DNA of 47,931 bases from Janthinobacterium sp. GW456P (lineage in GTDB: Bacteria; Pseudomonadota; Gammaproteobacteria; Burkholderiales; Burkholderiaceae_D). The DNA is taken from contig NZ_NEHB01000014.1 of NCBI RefSeq assembly GCF_002127655.1, positions 84,288 to 132,218 of the forward strand, read 5' to 3'. Positions 26,661 to 34,514 of the stretch are shown here, one piece after another; the first letter of the stretch is position 1; every line of letters starts with the position of its first letter. Under the pieces are notes generated by a model that did not search any database, was not told where the DNA came from, and saw nothing but the letters and a program-made list of their open reading frames with translations. The position numbers and the translations under genes were made by a program.

Positions 26661-27386
26661 GTGAAAAACTTGAAACAAATTGCCAAGCCCATGGTGGCGC
26701 TGCTGGTCGTGTCTTCGATGCTGGCCGGTTGCGCCGCGCCGGGCGGCCCTGGCGCCACGGGCAATACCACCACCGCCGGCACGGAAGCGGCCAGCGGCGA
26801 ATGCAATACGGCCATGCTGGCCGGCATCGGCGCCGTCGTGGGCGGCTTGCTGGGCGGCGGCAACAATACCGTGCGCGGCGCGGCACTGGGTGCCAGCCTG
26901 GGCGCACTCGCCTGCGTGGCCCTGAATTATCAAAGCCAGCAAGTCAAGACGTCGCAGCAGGTACAGGCCGACTACAAGGTGGCCAACAAGGGCAAGCTGC
27001 CCGAGCAATCGACCCTGGTGAAATACGAGACAGGCTTTACGCCGTCTTCCGTACGTCCGGGCCAGAAGGCGCAGACCAATTCGTATATCGAAGTGGCGGC
27101 CGGCACGCGCGATCCGAACCCGCTGGTGGAAGAGGAATTGAGCCTGTACAAGCCAAATGGCGAACTGATCAAGACCGTGCGCAAGGTGGTCAGCAGCAAT
27201 AACGGCAGCGGCGCCTACAAGGGCGGCTTCTCGATTCCCATGCCTGAAGGCGTGCCGCAGGGCATTTACCCGGTACGCACGGCCCTGTACCTGAATAGCA
27301 AGCGCGTCGGCGGCCAGGACGTCAAGCTGCAGATCGTCCAGCGCCAGGCGCCTGCGTCCGACCTGCAACTGGCCCGCGCTTACTGA
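26661..27386 (+). CDS. Glycine-zipper lipoprotein (cluster gene 2)
   Basis: A 241-residue predicted lipoprotein: signal peptide with lipobox LAGC (Cys24), no Asp at +2, so outer-membrane sorting is likely. A glycine-zipper segment follows (LAGIGAVVGGLLGGG, then RGAALGASLGALACVAL), able to insert in or associate with membrane. The remaining ~130 residues are beta-rich with an Ig-like look (TSNSYIEV-type strands, GVPQGIYPVRTALYLN), closing with KLQIVQ. The start is GTG with GGAG seven bases upstream; no ATG fits. It lies 49 bp after gene 1 on the same strand. No specific family or function is recognised. Confidence 0.75.
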   Translation: MKNLKQIAKPMVALLVVSSMLAGCAAPGGPGATGNTTTAGTEAASGECNTAMLAGIGAVVGGLLGGGNNTVRGAALGASLGALACVALNYQSQQVKTSQQVQADYKVANKGKLPEQSTLVKYETGFTPSSVRPGQKAQTNSYIEVAAGTRDPNPLVEEELSLYKPNGELIKTVRKVVSSNNGSGAYKGGFSIPMPEGVPQGIYPVRTALYLNSKRVGGQDVKLQIVQRQAPASDLQLARAY

Positions 27387-27453
27387 CACTGATTGCCACG
27401 GGGCGGCCATGCCGGTCGTTCCGTTCCCCGATTTACCCCCATCCAGGCTAGAC

Positions 27454-28560
27454 ATGACCATTTCCACAGAAGCATCTAAACCTCTTCCCTTTTCCTCCGC
27501 GCTCGGTTCGCTGATCGAAGCGACCGACGCCATCAAGAATTTCCGCGCGATTGCCCTGCTGGCCCTGACCTTCATCGGCGCCGTGCTCGTCGGTGGCCTC
27601 CTGACGATGCTGGCCGGCAGCATGAGCAGCGTGCTGCTGGGCTTCCTGGGCGGCTTGATGGCCTTCCTCGTGATGTTTTACGGCTCCAACGCCGTAGGCA
27701 TCCTGCTGATGCGTGATGCCCAGGGCCAGCCTGGCTTGAGCCTGGTGGATGCCGTGCTCGTGTCGCTGTACACGAGCCACCGCCTGATCGCGGTCGTGTT
27801 CCTGGAATTTCTGATCGTGCTGGCGGCCATGATCGCCATCGCCATCATTTTGTTTGTCTGCAAGATCCCCGTGCTCGGCCCTGTGCTGTACACGCTGGTC
27901 TTCCCGCTGTCGGCCATCGTACTGGGCGTGCTGGTGTTTGCGCTGTTTTACGTGATGCTGCCGCTGGCGGGCCCCGCCGCGTGGTCGGGCGCCACCGTGT
28001 TCCAGATCATTGCCCGCCTGAACCTGATCGTGCGCACCAAGCTGGTATCGGTGATCTTGCTGGAAGTGCTGCTGTTCCTGATCACGACGTTTGTGGCGCT
28101 GCTGATCTTTGGCGTGGTCGGTACCGGCGTGTCGCTGACCAGCGGCATGTCGGCTGGCATCCTGGGCCTGGGCGGCCAGATGAATATGTATTCGCTGGCT
28201 TCGGGTCTGAGTAGCGGTTCCGGCTACATCATCGCAGCGGGTCTGGGCGGCGGCTTGCTGATGGCGGCCGCGGCCGTCGTGCCCGGCCTGATCTTTACCA
28301 AGGGCGTGTGCATCATTTACCTGAACGCCACGCGCAATGTCGATTTCAGCGCCTCGGAAGCGAGCCTGAACGACGGGCTGGCCACGGTCAAGAAGAAAGC
28401 CGAAGAAGCGCGTGAACGCGCGCGTGCCCTGGCCGAACAGGCCGCCGCGCCTGCGGCACCGGCTGCTGCGCCGGTTGACAGCCTGCATTGCCCGAGCTGC
28501 AAGGCCCCGGTCGCGTCCGATGACGTGTTCTGCGGCGAATGCGCGCATAAACTCAAGTAA
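27454..28560 (+). CDS. Polytopic membrane protein with C-terminal zinc ribbon (cluster gene 3)
   Basis: A 368-residue integral membrane protein of unrecognised family. About six hydrophobic helices fall between residues ~30 and 300, including Gly-rich ones (GLGGGLLMAAAAVVPGLIF). A charged coiled-coil stretch follows (VKKKAEEARERARALAEQ), then a Pro/Ala linker and a zinc ribbon at the extreme C-terminus (Cys346, Cys349, Cys360, Cys363). The zinc ribbon is the same type as in genes 1 and 4. The ATG at 27454 follows CCAGG; the longer frame to 27409 is less likely. Only 8 bp separate it from gene 4, so co-translation is probable. Confidence 0.78.
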   Translation: MTISTEASKPLPFSSALGSLIEATDAIKNFRAIALLALTFIGAVLVGGLLTMLAGSMSSVLLGFLGGLMAFLVMFYGSNAVGILLMRDAQGQPGLSLVDAVLVSLYTSHRLIAVVFLEFLIVLAAMIAIAIILFVCKIPVLGPVLYTLVFPLSAIVLGVLVFALFYVMLPLAGPAAWSGATVFQIIARLNLIVRTKLVSVILLEVLLFLITTFVALLIFGVVGTGVSLTSGMSAGILGLGGQMNMYSLASGLSSGSGYIIAAGLGGGLLMAAAAVVPGLIFTKGVCIIYLNATRNVDFSASEASLNDGLATVKKKAEEARERARALAEQAAAPAAPAAAPVDSLHCPSCKAPVASDDVFCGECAHKLK

Positions 28561-28568
28561 GGCCGACC

Positions 28569-29660
28569 ATGGCGCAATTCTGTAAACAGTGCGGCACCGC
28601 CCACGCGCCCGACGCGCGCTTTTGCGACGAGTGCGGCAAGGCCGTCAACGCTGCCCCATCACCGGCACCCGCGGCGGCCACGACACCGGCGCTGTCCGGC
28701 CTGAAGCGGCGCCACGTCATGATCGCCGGCGGCGCGCTGGCGGTGCTCATCGTGGCTGGCGGCGCCCTGGCGTGGCTGCTGGCGCCGGAAGCGGCGTCGG
28801 CCAGCAGTTTTGGCCGCGCCATCGACGCCCACCTGGCGGTCGACGAGGCGGCGCGCGACAAGCTGCTGTGCTTCACCAACTTGCCGTACCAGAAGGAAGA
28901 AATCCGCGTGGCGTCGTACGACAGTTCCACTCGACAATGGCTCGATATCCTCGTGCGTAGCGGCCTGTACAACGCTCCCGTCGAGCAAAGCAGCGGCGGC
29001 TGGCTGGCGCAATCGCAATTCGTCTATGCGCTGGCCGCGCCGGGCAAGGCCGCATTGCGCGGCGACAAGCTGTGCGTGGCCAAGGGCGTGAAAGTGGCCA
29101 AGGTCAGCGGCTACGAGCAGGTGCGCGAGATGGGTGGGCAGCCGGTGGCGATGGCCACGGCCACCCTGGCGCTGAGCGATGAGGCGGCATGGCTCGTCAA
29201 ATCGCCAGACCGCGCGCAGATCCTGCAACGCTTGCCAGGCGGCGGCCTGGAAGTGCAACTGCCGCTGGCGCTGGTCGACAAGCAATGGCAAGTCACCGAC
29301 CGTGCGAAAATGCGCCAGGCCGCCATGGCCATGGCGGGCGCCATGCGCAATGCCTCGGGTGCGCAAGGACCGGGCATGCTGGACAAGCTGAAAAGCCTGT
29401 TCAGCTTTGGCGGCCACCCGCTGGTGGGCAAATGGAAGACCTCGGCGGGCGAAGTCCTGGAATTTACGCGGGACAGCATGATCGATGAACATGGCAAGAC
29501 AAGCAAGGCCACGTTTGCCGCCGAGGGCAGTGTCGTGACGATCCTCTCGGAAGAGCGGGGCGGCATGCCCATGCAGGTCAGCCTGAGCAACAGCAACAAT
29601 ACGGCCACGCTCATGCTCGGCGGCATGCCGATCGCGGTGCTGCAGCGCGTGCGCGATTAA
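28569..29660 (+). CDS. Zinc-ribbon, single-pass membrane protein with periplasmic domain (cluster gene 4)
   Basis: A 363-residue protein with the same plan as gene 1: an N-terminal zinc ribbon (Cys5, Cys8, Cys19, Cys22), a Pro/Ala linker, a basic LKRRH, one membrane helix (~49–73, IAGGALAVLIVAGGALAWLL), then ~290 predicted periplasmic residues. The distal ~75 residues (LVGKWKTSAGEVLEFTRD) look like a small beta-barrel or lipocalin-like module; the middle part (IDAHLAVDEAARDKLLCFTN) matches nothing I know. A strong terminator follows, closing the four-gene unit. Function is unknown. Confidence 0.8.
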   Translation: MAQFCKQCGTAHAPDARFCDECGKAVNAAPSPAPAAATTPALSGLKRRHVMIAGGALAVLIVAGGALAWLLAPEAASASSFGRAIDAHLAVDEAARDKLLCFTNLPYQKEEIRVASYDSSTRQWLDILVRSGLYNAPVEQSSGGWLAQSQFVYALAAPGKAALRGDKLCVAKGVKVAKVSGYEQVREMGGQPVAMATATLALSDEAAWLVKSPDRAQILQRLPGGGLEVQLPLALVDKQWQVTDRAKMRQAAMAMAGAMRNASGAQGPGMLDKLKSLFSFGGHPLVGKWKTSAGEVLEFTRDSMIDEHGKTSKATFAAEGSVVTILSEERGGMPMQVSLSNSNNTATLMLGGMPIAVLQRVRD

Positions 29661-29703
29661 GCGTCGGGCAGGCGGCGCAGCATGCCGCCTTGCCTCATTC
29701 CCG

Positions 29704-29728
29704 AAGCCCGGCCCTGCCGGGCTTTTTT
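29704..29728 (+). terminator. Rho-independent terminator of the zinc-ribbon cluster
   Basis: GCCCGGC (29706–29712) and GCCGGGC (29716–29722) with a 3-nt loop, followed by six T residues. Confidence 0.92.
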
Positions 29729-29760
29729 ACGCCCGCCAGGCGCCGGTGCACCCGTCAATT

Positions 29761-29778
29761 TATCTTGACATCAAGATA
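29761..29778. promoter_or_regulatory. MarR-type operator 1
   Basis: TATCTTGACATCAAGATA is an 8+8 perfect inverted repeat around CA. It contains TTGACA at 29765–29770, so it may cover the –35 element of the exporter gene. Confidence 0.65.
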
Positions 29779-29800
29779 GTTCGCGCCCACACTGGCTTTT

Positions 29801-29818
29801 TATCTTGATGTCGAGATA
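29801..29818. promoter_or_regulatory. MarR-type operator 2, overlapping the ribosome-binding site
   Basis: TATCTTGATGTCGAGATA repeats operator 1 with one arm mismatch, 40 bp downstream centre to centre, about four helical turns. Its right arm supplies GAGA, the apparent ribosome-binding site of the exporter ATG at 29823. The palindrome style resembles sites of MarR-family repressors such as MhqR; no marR gene lies in this window. Confidence 0.65.
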
Positions 29819-29822
29819 GTAC

Positions 29823-30704
29823 ATGTCCGCCTTTTCTGTCCGCCCCGCCTGGGGCGATATTCTGCTGACGGCGCTGGCGCCCCTGATCTGGGGTTCCACG
29901 TACATCGTCACATCGCAACTGCTGCCGCCCGACCGGCCGTTCACGGCGGCCCTGATCCGCGTGCTGCCGGCCGGCTTGCTGTTGCTGCTGATCATGCGGC
30001 GCCTGCCCGCGCGGCGCGACTGGGGCCGCGTGCTGATCCTGTCGGCGCTCAATATCGGCGTGTTCCAGGCGCTGCTGTTCGTCGCTGCCTACCGCTTGCC
30101 CGGCGGCCTGGCGGCCGTGGTGGGCGCCATCCAGCCGCTGCTGGTGATGGGCCTGGCCTGGGGCGTGGAAGGACGCCGCCCGGCCCGGCTGGCGTTGGGG
30201 GCCAGCGTGCTGGGCGTGGCCGGCATGGGTATTTTATTGTTGTCGCCGCGCACGGTGTGGGAACCCGTCGGCATCGCCGCGGCGCTGGGCGGCACGGCGT
30301 GCATGGCGGCCGGCACCTATCTGACGCGGCGCTGGAAGCCGGACTTGCCCGTGCTGGCGCTGACGGGCTGGCAATTGCTGCTGGGCGGCCTGATGCTGGC
30401 GCCCGTCGCCTGGCTGGCCGACGCGCCGTTGCCGGCCTTGTCGCTGCAGCAAGTGCTGGCCTACGCCTACCTGTGCCTGGCCGGCGCCCTGCTGGCTTAT
30501 GCCTTGTGGTTCCGCGGCATCGCCAGGCTTTCTCCCGTGGCCGTCTCCTCGCTGGGCCTGCTCAGTCCCCTGATGGCCGTCGTGCTGGGCTGGGCCTTGC
30601 TGGGCCAGGCCATGACGGGCTGGTCGATGCTGGGCTTGCTGCTGGTGCTGGCCAGCGTGCTGGCCGTGCAGTGGGCCAGCGCCCGTCCCGCAACCAAGTC
30701 CTGA
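29823..30704 (+). CDS. EamA/DMT-family transporter
   Basis: A 293-residue inner-membrane protein with about ten hydrophobic helices in two EamA repeats (PLIWGSTYIVTSQLLPPDRP in the first, WFRGIARLSPVAVSSLGLLS in the second). Drug/metabolite transporters of this kind usually export amino acids, metabolites or drugs; the substrate cannot be read from sequence. It stands alone between the zinc-ribbon cluster and rbs. The two palindromes directly upstream suggest repression relieved by a small ligand. Confidence 0.88.
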   Translation: MSAFSVRPAWGDILLTALAPLIWGSTYIVTSQLLPPDRPFTAALIRVLPAGLLLLLIMRRLPARRDWGRVLILSALNIGVFQALLFVAAYRLPGGLAAVVGAIQPLLVMGLAWGVEGRRPARLALGASVLGVAGMGILLLSPRTVWEPVGIAAALGGTACMAAGTYLTRRWKPDLPVLALTGWQLLLGGLMLAPVAWLADAPLPALSLQQVLAYAYLCLAGALLAYALWFRGIARLSPVAVSSLGLLSPLMAVVLGWALLGQAMTGWSMLGLLLVLASVLAVQWASARPATKS

Positions 30705-30834
30705 TTTCCGCGCATGTCCCCTCGGCAGGCCGAGCATATCGGCTTGCCTGCCTCCCTCTGTACGCATCCCTTTTGCTGCACCGCACATACAGTTTTGCTT
30801 GCACTGATATGGGGCATTGAGGCACTATTCGCTT

Positions 30835-30852
30835 CGCGCAAACGTTTGCGCG
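30835..30852. promoter_or_regulatory. LacI-type operator (predicted RbsR site)
   Basis: CGCGCAAACGTTTGCGCG is an 18-bp perfect palindrome with the central CG and AAACGTTT core typical of LacI/RbsR/PurR operators. It lies 60 bp before rbsB, just after a plausible promoter (TTGCAC 30799–30804, CACTAT 30823–30828), where a bound repressor would block transcription. The cognate repressor is probably RbsR, encoded in this operon. Confidence 0.82.
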
Positions 30853-30912
30853 CAACGAATTTCCTCAAAAGCATGCAGTACACGTGCTTGACCAACAACT
30901 CTGGAGACGCTC

Positions 30913-31872
30913 ATGACATCCCGTATTCGCCTGAAAATGATTGCCGCCGCTGTCCTCGTGTGTGCCTTGCCCGCCGTGCCGGCGATGGCGCAAACGCCAG
31001 CCAAACCGAAGGTGGCATTGGTGATGAAGTCGCTCGCCAATGAATTTTTCCTGACCATGGAAAATGGCGCCAAGGCGCATCAGAAGGCCAATGCCGCCAA
31101 GTACGACCTGCTGTCGAACGGCATCAAGGATGAAACGGATACGTCGAGCCAGATCAAGCTGGTCGAGCAAATGATCGTCTCGCGCGTCAACGCGCTGGTG
31201 ATCGCCCCGGCCGACTCGAAGGCGCTGGTGCCGGTGCTGAAAAAAGCCATCGACGCGGGCATCATCGTCGTCAATATCGACAACAAGCTCGACGAGGGCG
31301 CGCTGAAAGAGAAGGGCATCACCGTGCCGTTCGTCGGTCCGGACAACCGCAAGGGCGCCAAGGTCGTCGGCGACTTCCTGGCCAAGCAGATCAAGAAGGG
31401 CGACCCCGTCGGCATCATCGAAGGCGTGTCGACCACTTACAACGCGCAGCAGCGCACCCTGGGCTTCCAGGACGCCATGAGCGCGGCCGGTGCGAAAGTG
31501 GTCAGCGTACAGTCGGGCCAGTGGGAAATCGCCCCCGCCAACACGGTGGCGGCCGCCATGCTGAACGCCAACCCGAATATCAAGGCCTTGCTGTGCGGTA
31601 ACGACAACATGGCCATCGGCGCCGTGTCCGCCATCAAGGCGGCCGGCAAGACGGGCAAAGTGCTCGTCGTCGGCTACGACAATATCAACGCCATCAAGCC
31701 GATGCTGGCCGATGGCCGCGTGCTGGCCACCGCCGACCAGTTCGGTTCGCAGCAAGCCGTGTTCGGTATCGACACCGTGCTGAAAGCCCTGGCGCAGAAG
31801 AAGAAACAGGCCGATCTCGGTGGCGTCATCGAAACCAAGGTCGAACTGGTCGCCAAGGGCGCCAAGTCCTGA
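30913..31872 (+). CDS. rbsB: Ribose ABC transporter, periplasmic substrate-binding protein
   Basis: A 319-residue type I periplasmic binding protein that delivers D-ribose to RbsA/RbsC. The signal peptide (IAAAVLVCALPAVPAMA, cleavage near residue 27) is followed by the RbsB-type start VALVMKSLANEFF, and sugar-contact regions are recognisable (NIDNKLDEG, CGNDNMAIGA, VVGYDNINA). GGAGA sits six bases before the ATG. It is the first gene of rbsBACRKD, behind a LacI-type operator, and is followed by a long hairpin that should favour its abundance over RbsA. Confidence 0.95.
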   Translation: MTSRIRLKMIAAAVLVCALPAVPAMAQTPAKPKVALVMKSLANEFFLTMENGAKAHQKANAAKYDLLSNGIKDETDTSSQIKLVEQMIVSRVNALVIAPADSKALVPVLKKAIDAGIIVVNIDNKLDEGALKEKGITVPFVGPDNRKGAKVVGDFLAKQIKKGDPVGIIEGVSTTYNAQQRTLGFQDAMSAAGAKVVSVQSGQWEIAPANTVAAAMLNANPNIKALLCGNDNMAIGAVSAIKAAGKTGKVLVVGYDNINAIKPMLADGRVLATADQFGSQQAVFGIDTVLKALAQKKKQADLGGVIETKVELVAKGAKS

Positions 31873-31886
31873 TCGTCTGATCCCGC

Positions 31887-31931
31887 CGGGGCCGGCGCCG
31901 CTTGCTCACCGAGCAGGCGGCGCCGGCCCCG
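31887..31931 (+). other. Long GC-rich intercistronic hairpin between rbsB and rbsA
   Basis: Arms 31887–31907 and 31911–31931 pair over 21 positions with a single G·U and a 3-nt loop. No T run follows, so it is probably an mRNA-stabilising or partial-termination element that raises the binding protein above the transporter subunits, as intercistronic hairpins do in other ABC operons. Confidence 0.75.
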
Positions 31932-31955
31932 CCGCCACTACCGCGGAGTTTTATC

Positions 31956-33515
31956 ATGCCTACCGACATCCCCCCGGCGCCATCAGCCGCCATCCCTCTA
32001 TTGACCCTGGACAACATCGGCAAGTCCTATGTCGGCCCCGTGCTGGGCGGCGTGGGCCTGCGCTTCGCCCCTGGCCAGGTGCTGGCGCTGACGGGAGAGA
32101 ACGGCGCGGGCAAGAGCACCCTGTCGAAGATCATCTGCGGCCTGGAGCAAGCCACCACGGGCACCATGTTGCTCGATGGTAAGCCCTACCAGCCCGCCTC
32201 GCGCGGCGCCGCCGAGGCGCTGGGCATCCGCATGGTGATGCAGGAACTCAATCTGATTCCCACGCTGTCGATCGCGGAAAACCTGTACTTGAAAAATTTG
32301 CCGCAGCGCTTCGGCTTCATCGACCGCACCCGTCTCGAACGCGACGCGCGCGAACAGATGGAGAAAGTGGGCCTGGGCGGCCTCGACCCGTGGACTCTGG
32401 TGGGCGAGCTGGGCATCGGCCACCAGCAAATGATCGAAATCGCGCGCAACCTGATCGGCGCCTGCCGCCTGCTGGTGCTCGACGAGCCGACGGCCATGCT
32501 GACGCACCGCGAAGTGGAATTGCTGTTCCTGCAAATCGAGCGCCTGAAGGCCGAAGGCGTGTGCATCATCTATATTTCCCACCGCCTGGAAGAACTCAAG
32601 CGCGTGGCCGACCGCATCGCCGTGCTGCGCGACGGCCAGCTCGTGTGCGATGATGACATCGCGGGCCACTCCGCCGCCGACCTGGTCAGCCTGATGGTGG
32701 GTCGCTCGGCCGACGATGCCGTCGACCTGAGCGGACGCACCATCGGCGCGCCGCTGCTGCGCGTGCGGGGCCTGGCGCGCGGCAAGGCGGTCAACCCGAC
32801 GTCGTTCGACTTGCGCGCCGGTGAAATCCTCGGCATTGCCGGCTTGATCGGCTCGGGCCGCACGGAATTGCTGCGTTTGATCTTCGGCGCCGACCGCGCC
32901 GATGCCGGTGACGTGTTCCTCGGCGACAGCGAAGTCCCGGCCGCCTTGCACTCGCCGCAGGCGGCGGTGAAAGCCGGCATCGCCATGATCACGGAAGACC
33001 GCAAGGGCCAAGGTTTGTTGTTGCGCCAGTCCATCGCCGTCAACACGACGCTGGCCTCGCTCGATACCGTCAGTCACGCTGGTCTCGGCTGGCTCAACGA
33101 CGCGGCCGAAGCGTCGGTGGCCGACGACTATATTGAGCGCCTGGGCATCCGCTCGCGCAACAGCGCGCAAACGGTGGCGGAGCTGTCCGGCGGCAACCAG
33201 CAAAAGGTGGTGATTGCCCGCTGGCTGTACCGCGACTGTCCCGTGATGCTGTTCGACGAACCCACGCGCGGCATCGATATCGGCGCCAAGTTTGATATTT
33301 ATCAGGTGCTGGCCGAGCAGGCGCGCCAGGGCAAGGGCCTCGTCATCGTGTCGAGCGACTTGCGCGAACTGATGCTGATCTGCGACCGCATCGCCGTCAT
33401 GAGCGCGGGCAGCATCGTCGACACCTTCGAGCGCGGCGCCTGGAGCCAGGACGCGCTGCTGTCGGCCGCCTTCTCCGGCTATTTGACCCCCACTTCCACT
33501 CCCGCTGCGGCCTGA
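31956..33515 (+). CDS. rbsA: Ribose ABC transporter, ATP-binding protein
   Basis: A 519-residue double-ATPase subunit of the sugar importer. The first cassette has Walker A GENGAGKS, the signature-equivalent LGIGHQQMIEIAR and Walker B LLVLDEPT. The second has a degenerate Walker A (GLIGSGRTE) but an intact signature LSGGNQQKVVIARW and MLFDEPTRGID, as is usual in RbsA. GGAG eight bases before the ATG at 31956 supports this start over 31902, which would lie inside the hairpin. rbsC follows 18 bp after the stop. Confidence 0.95.
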   Translation: MPTDIPPAPSAAIPLLTLDNIGKSYVGPVLGGVGLRFAPGQVLALTGENGAGKSTLSKIICGLEQATTGTMLLDGKPYQPASRGAAEALGIRMVMQELNLIPTLSIAENLYLKNLPQRFGFIDRTRLERDAREQMEKVGLGGLDPWTLVGELGIGHQQMIEIARNLIGACRLLVLDEPTAMLTHREVELLFLQIERLKAEGVCIIYISHRLEELKRVADRIAVLRDGQLVCDDDIAGHSAADLVSLMVGRSADDAVDLSGRTIGAPLLRVRGLARGKAVNPTSFDLRAGEILGIAGLIGSGRTELLRLIFGADRADAGDVFLGDSEVPAALHSPQAAVKAGIAMITEDRKGQGLLLRQSIAVNTTLASLDTVSHAGLGWLNDAAEASVADDYIERLGIRSRNSAQTVAELSGGNQQKVVIARWLYRDCPVMLFDEPTRGIDIGAKFDIYQVLAEQARQGKGLVIVSSDLRELMLICDRIAVMSAGSIVDTFERGAWSQDALLSAAFSGYLTPTSTPAAA

Positions 33516-33533
33516 TCCGCCGGAAAGATTCCC

Positions 33534-34505
33534 ATGACCACCCATTCCTCTCCTTCGTATCTGCAGCGCAGTCTGGCCGACCTGAAAAACTATGCGGGCC
33601 TGATCGGCGCTTTGCTCGCCATGTGCGTGCTGTTCTCGTTTGCCAGCGAAAACTTTTTTACTTTGGCTACCCTCAGCACCCTGTCGAACAATATCCCGAC
33701 CCTGGTCGTGATGGCCGTCGGCATGACGTTTGTATTGATCATCGGCGGCATCGACCTGTCCGTCGGCTCCGTCATGGCGCTGGCCGCTTCCGTGCTGTCG
33801 CTGGCCGTCGTGCACTGGGGCTGGCCCGTGTGGAGCGCGGCCCTGCTGGGCATGTTCGTCGCCGCCCTGTGCGGCGCCACGACGGGCCTCATTTCCGTCG
33901 GCTGGCGCATCCCCTCGTTCATTGTGTCCTTGGGCGTGCTGGAAATGGCGCGCGGCCTGGCCTATCAAGTGACCAATTCGCGCACGGAATACATCGGCAG
34001 CGCCGTTGACGGCATCAGCTCGCCCATCGCCTTTGGCCTGTCGCCCGCCTTCATTGCCTCGATTGCCATCGTCGTCATCGGCCACCTGGTGCTCACGCGC
34101 ACGGTGCTGGGACGCCACTGGATCGGCATCGGCACGAATGAAGAAGCCGTGCGTTTGTCCGGCATCAACACGAAACCGTCGAAAGTGCTGGTGTTTGCCC
34201 TGATGGGCTTTCTTGCCGGCGTGGGCGCGCTGTTCCAGGTGTCGCGGCTGGAAGCGGCCGACCCGAACGGCGGCGTGGGCATGGAATTGCAAGTGATCGC
34301 CGCCGTCGTGATCGGCGGCACGAGCCTGATGGGCGGACGCGGTTCCGTCATCAGCACCTTTATCGGCGTGTTGATCATTTCCGTGCTGGAAGCTGGCCTG
34401 GCGCAAGTGGGCGTATCGGAACCCGTGAAACGCATCGTCACGGGCCTGGTGATCGTCGCCGCCGTCGTGCTCGACACTTACCGCCGCCGCGGCGAGCGTT
34501 CATAA
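33534..34505 (+). CDS. rbsC: Ribose ABC transporter, permease
   Basis: A 323-residue inner-membrane permease with 8–10 hydrophobic helices. The family motif GIDLSVGSVMAL and the EAA-like loop AVRLSGIN are present, and the C-terminal segment VIGGTSLMGGRGS matches RbsC/AraH. Two RbsC would pair with RbsA to carry ribose handed over by RbsB. It is nine bases from rbsR. Confidence 0.94.
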   Translation: MTTHSSPSYLQRSLADLKNYAGLIGALLAMCVLFSFASENFFTLATLSTLSNNIPTLVVMAVGMTFVLIIGGIDLSVGSVMALAASVLSLAVVHWGWPVWSAALLGMFVAALCGATTGLISVGWRIPSFIVSLGVLEMARGLAYQVTNSRTEYIGSAVDGISSPIAFGLSPAFIASIAIVVIGHLVLTRTVLGRHWIGIGTNEEAVRLSGINTKPSKVLVFALMGFLAGVGALFQVSRLEAADPNGGVGMELQVIAAVVIGGTSLMGGRGSVISTFIGVLIISVLEAGLAQVGVSEPVKRIVTGLVIVAAVVLDTYRRRGERS

Positions 34506-34514
34506 TACTGGCCC

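Noticed and set aside
31998..34406. 802-residue minus-strand frame over rbsA–rbsC
   Set aside because: It spans two well-identified plus-strand genes and is His/Gln/Arg/Ala-rich without domains.
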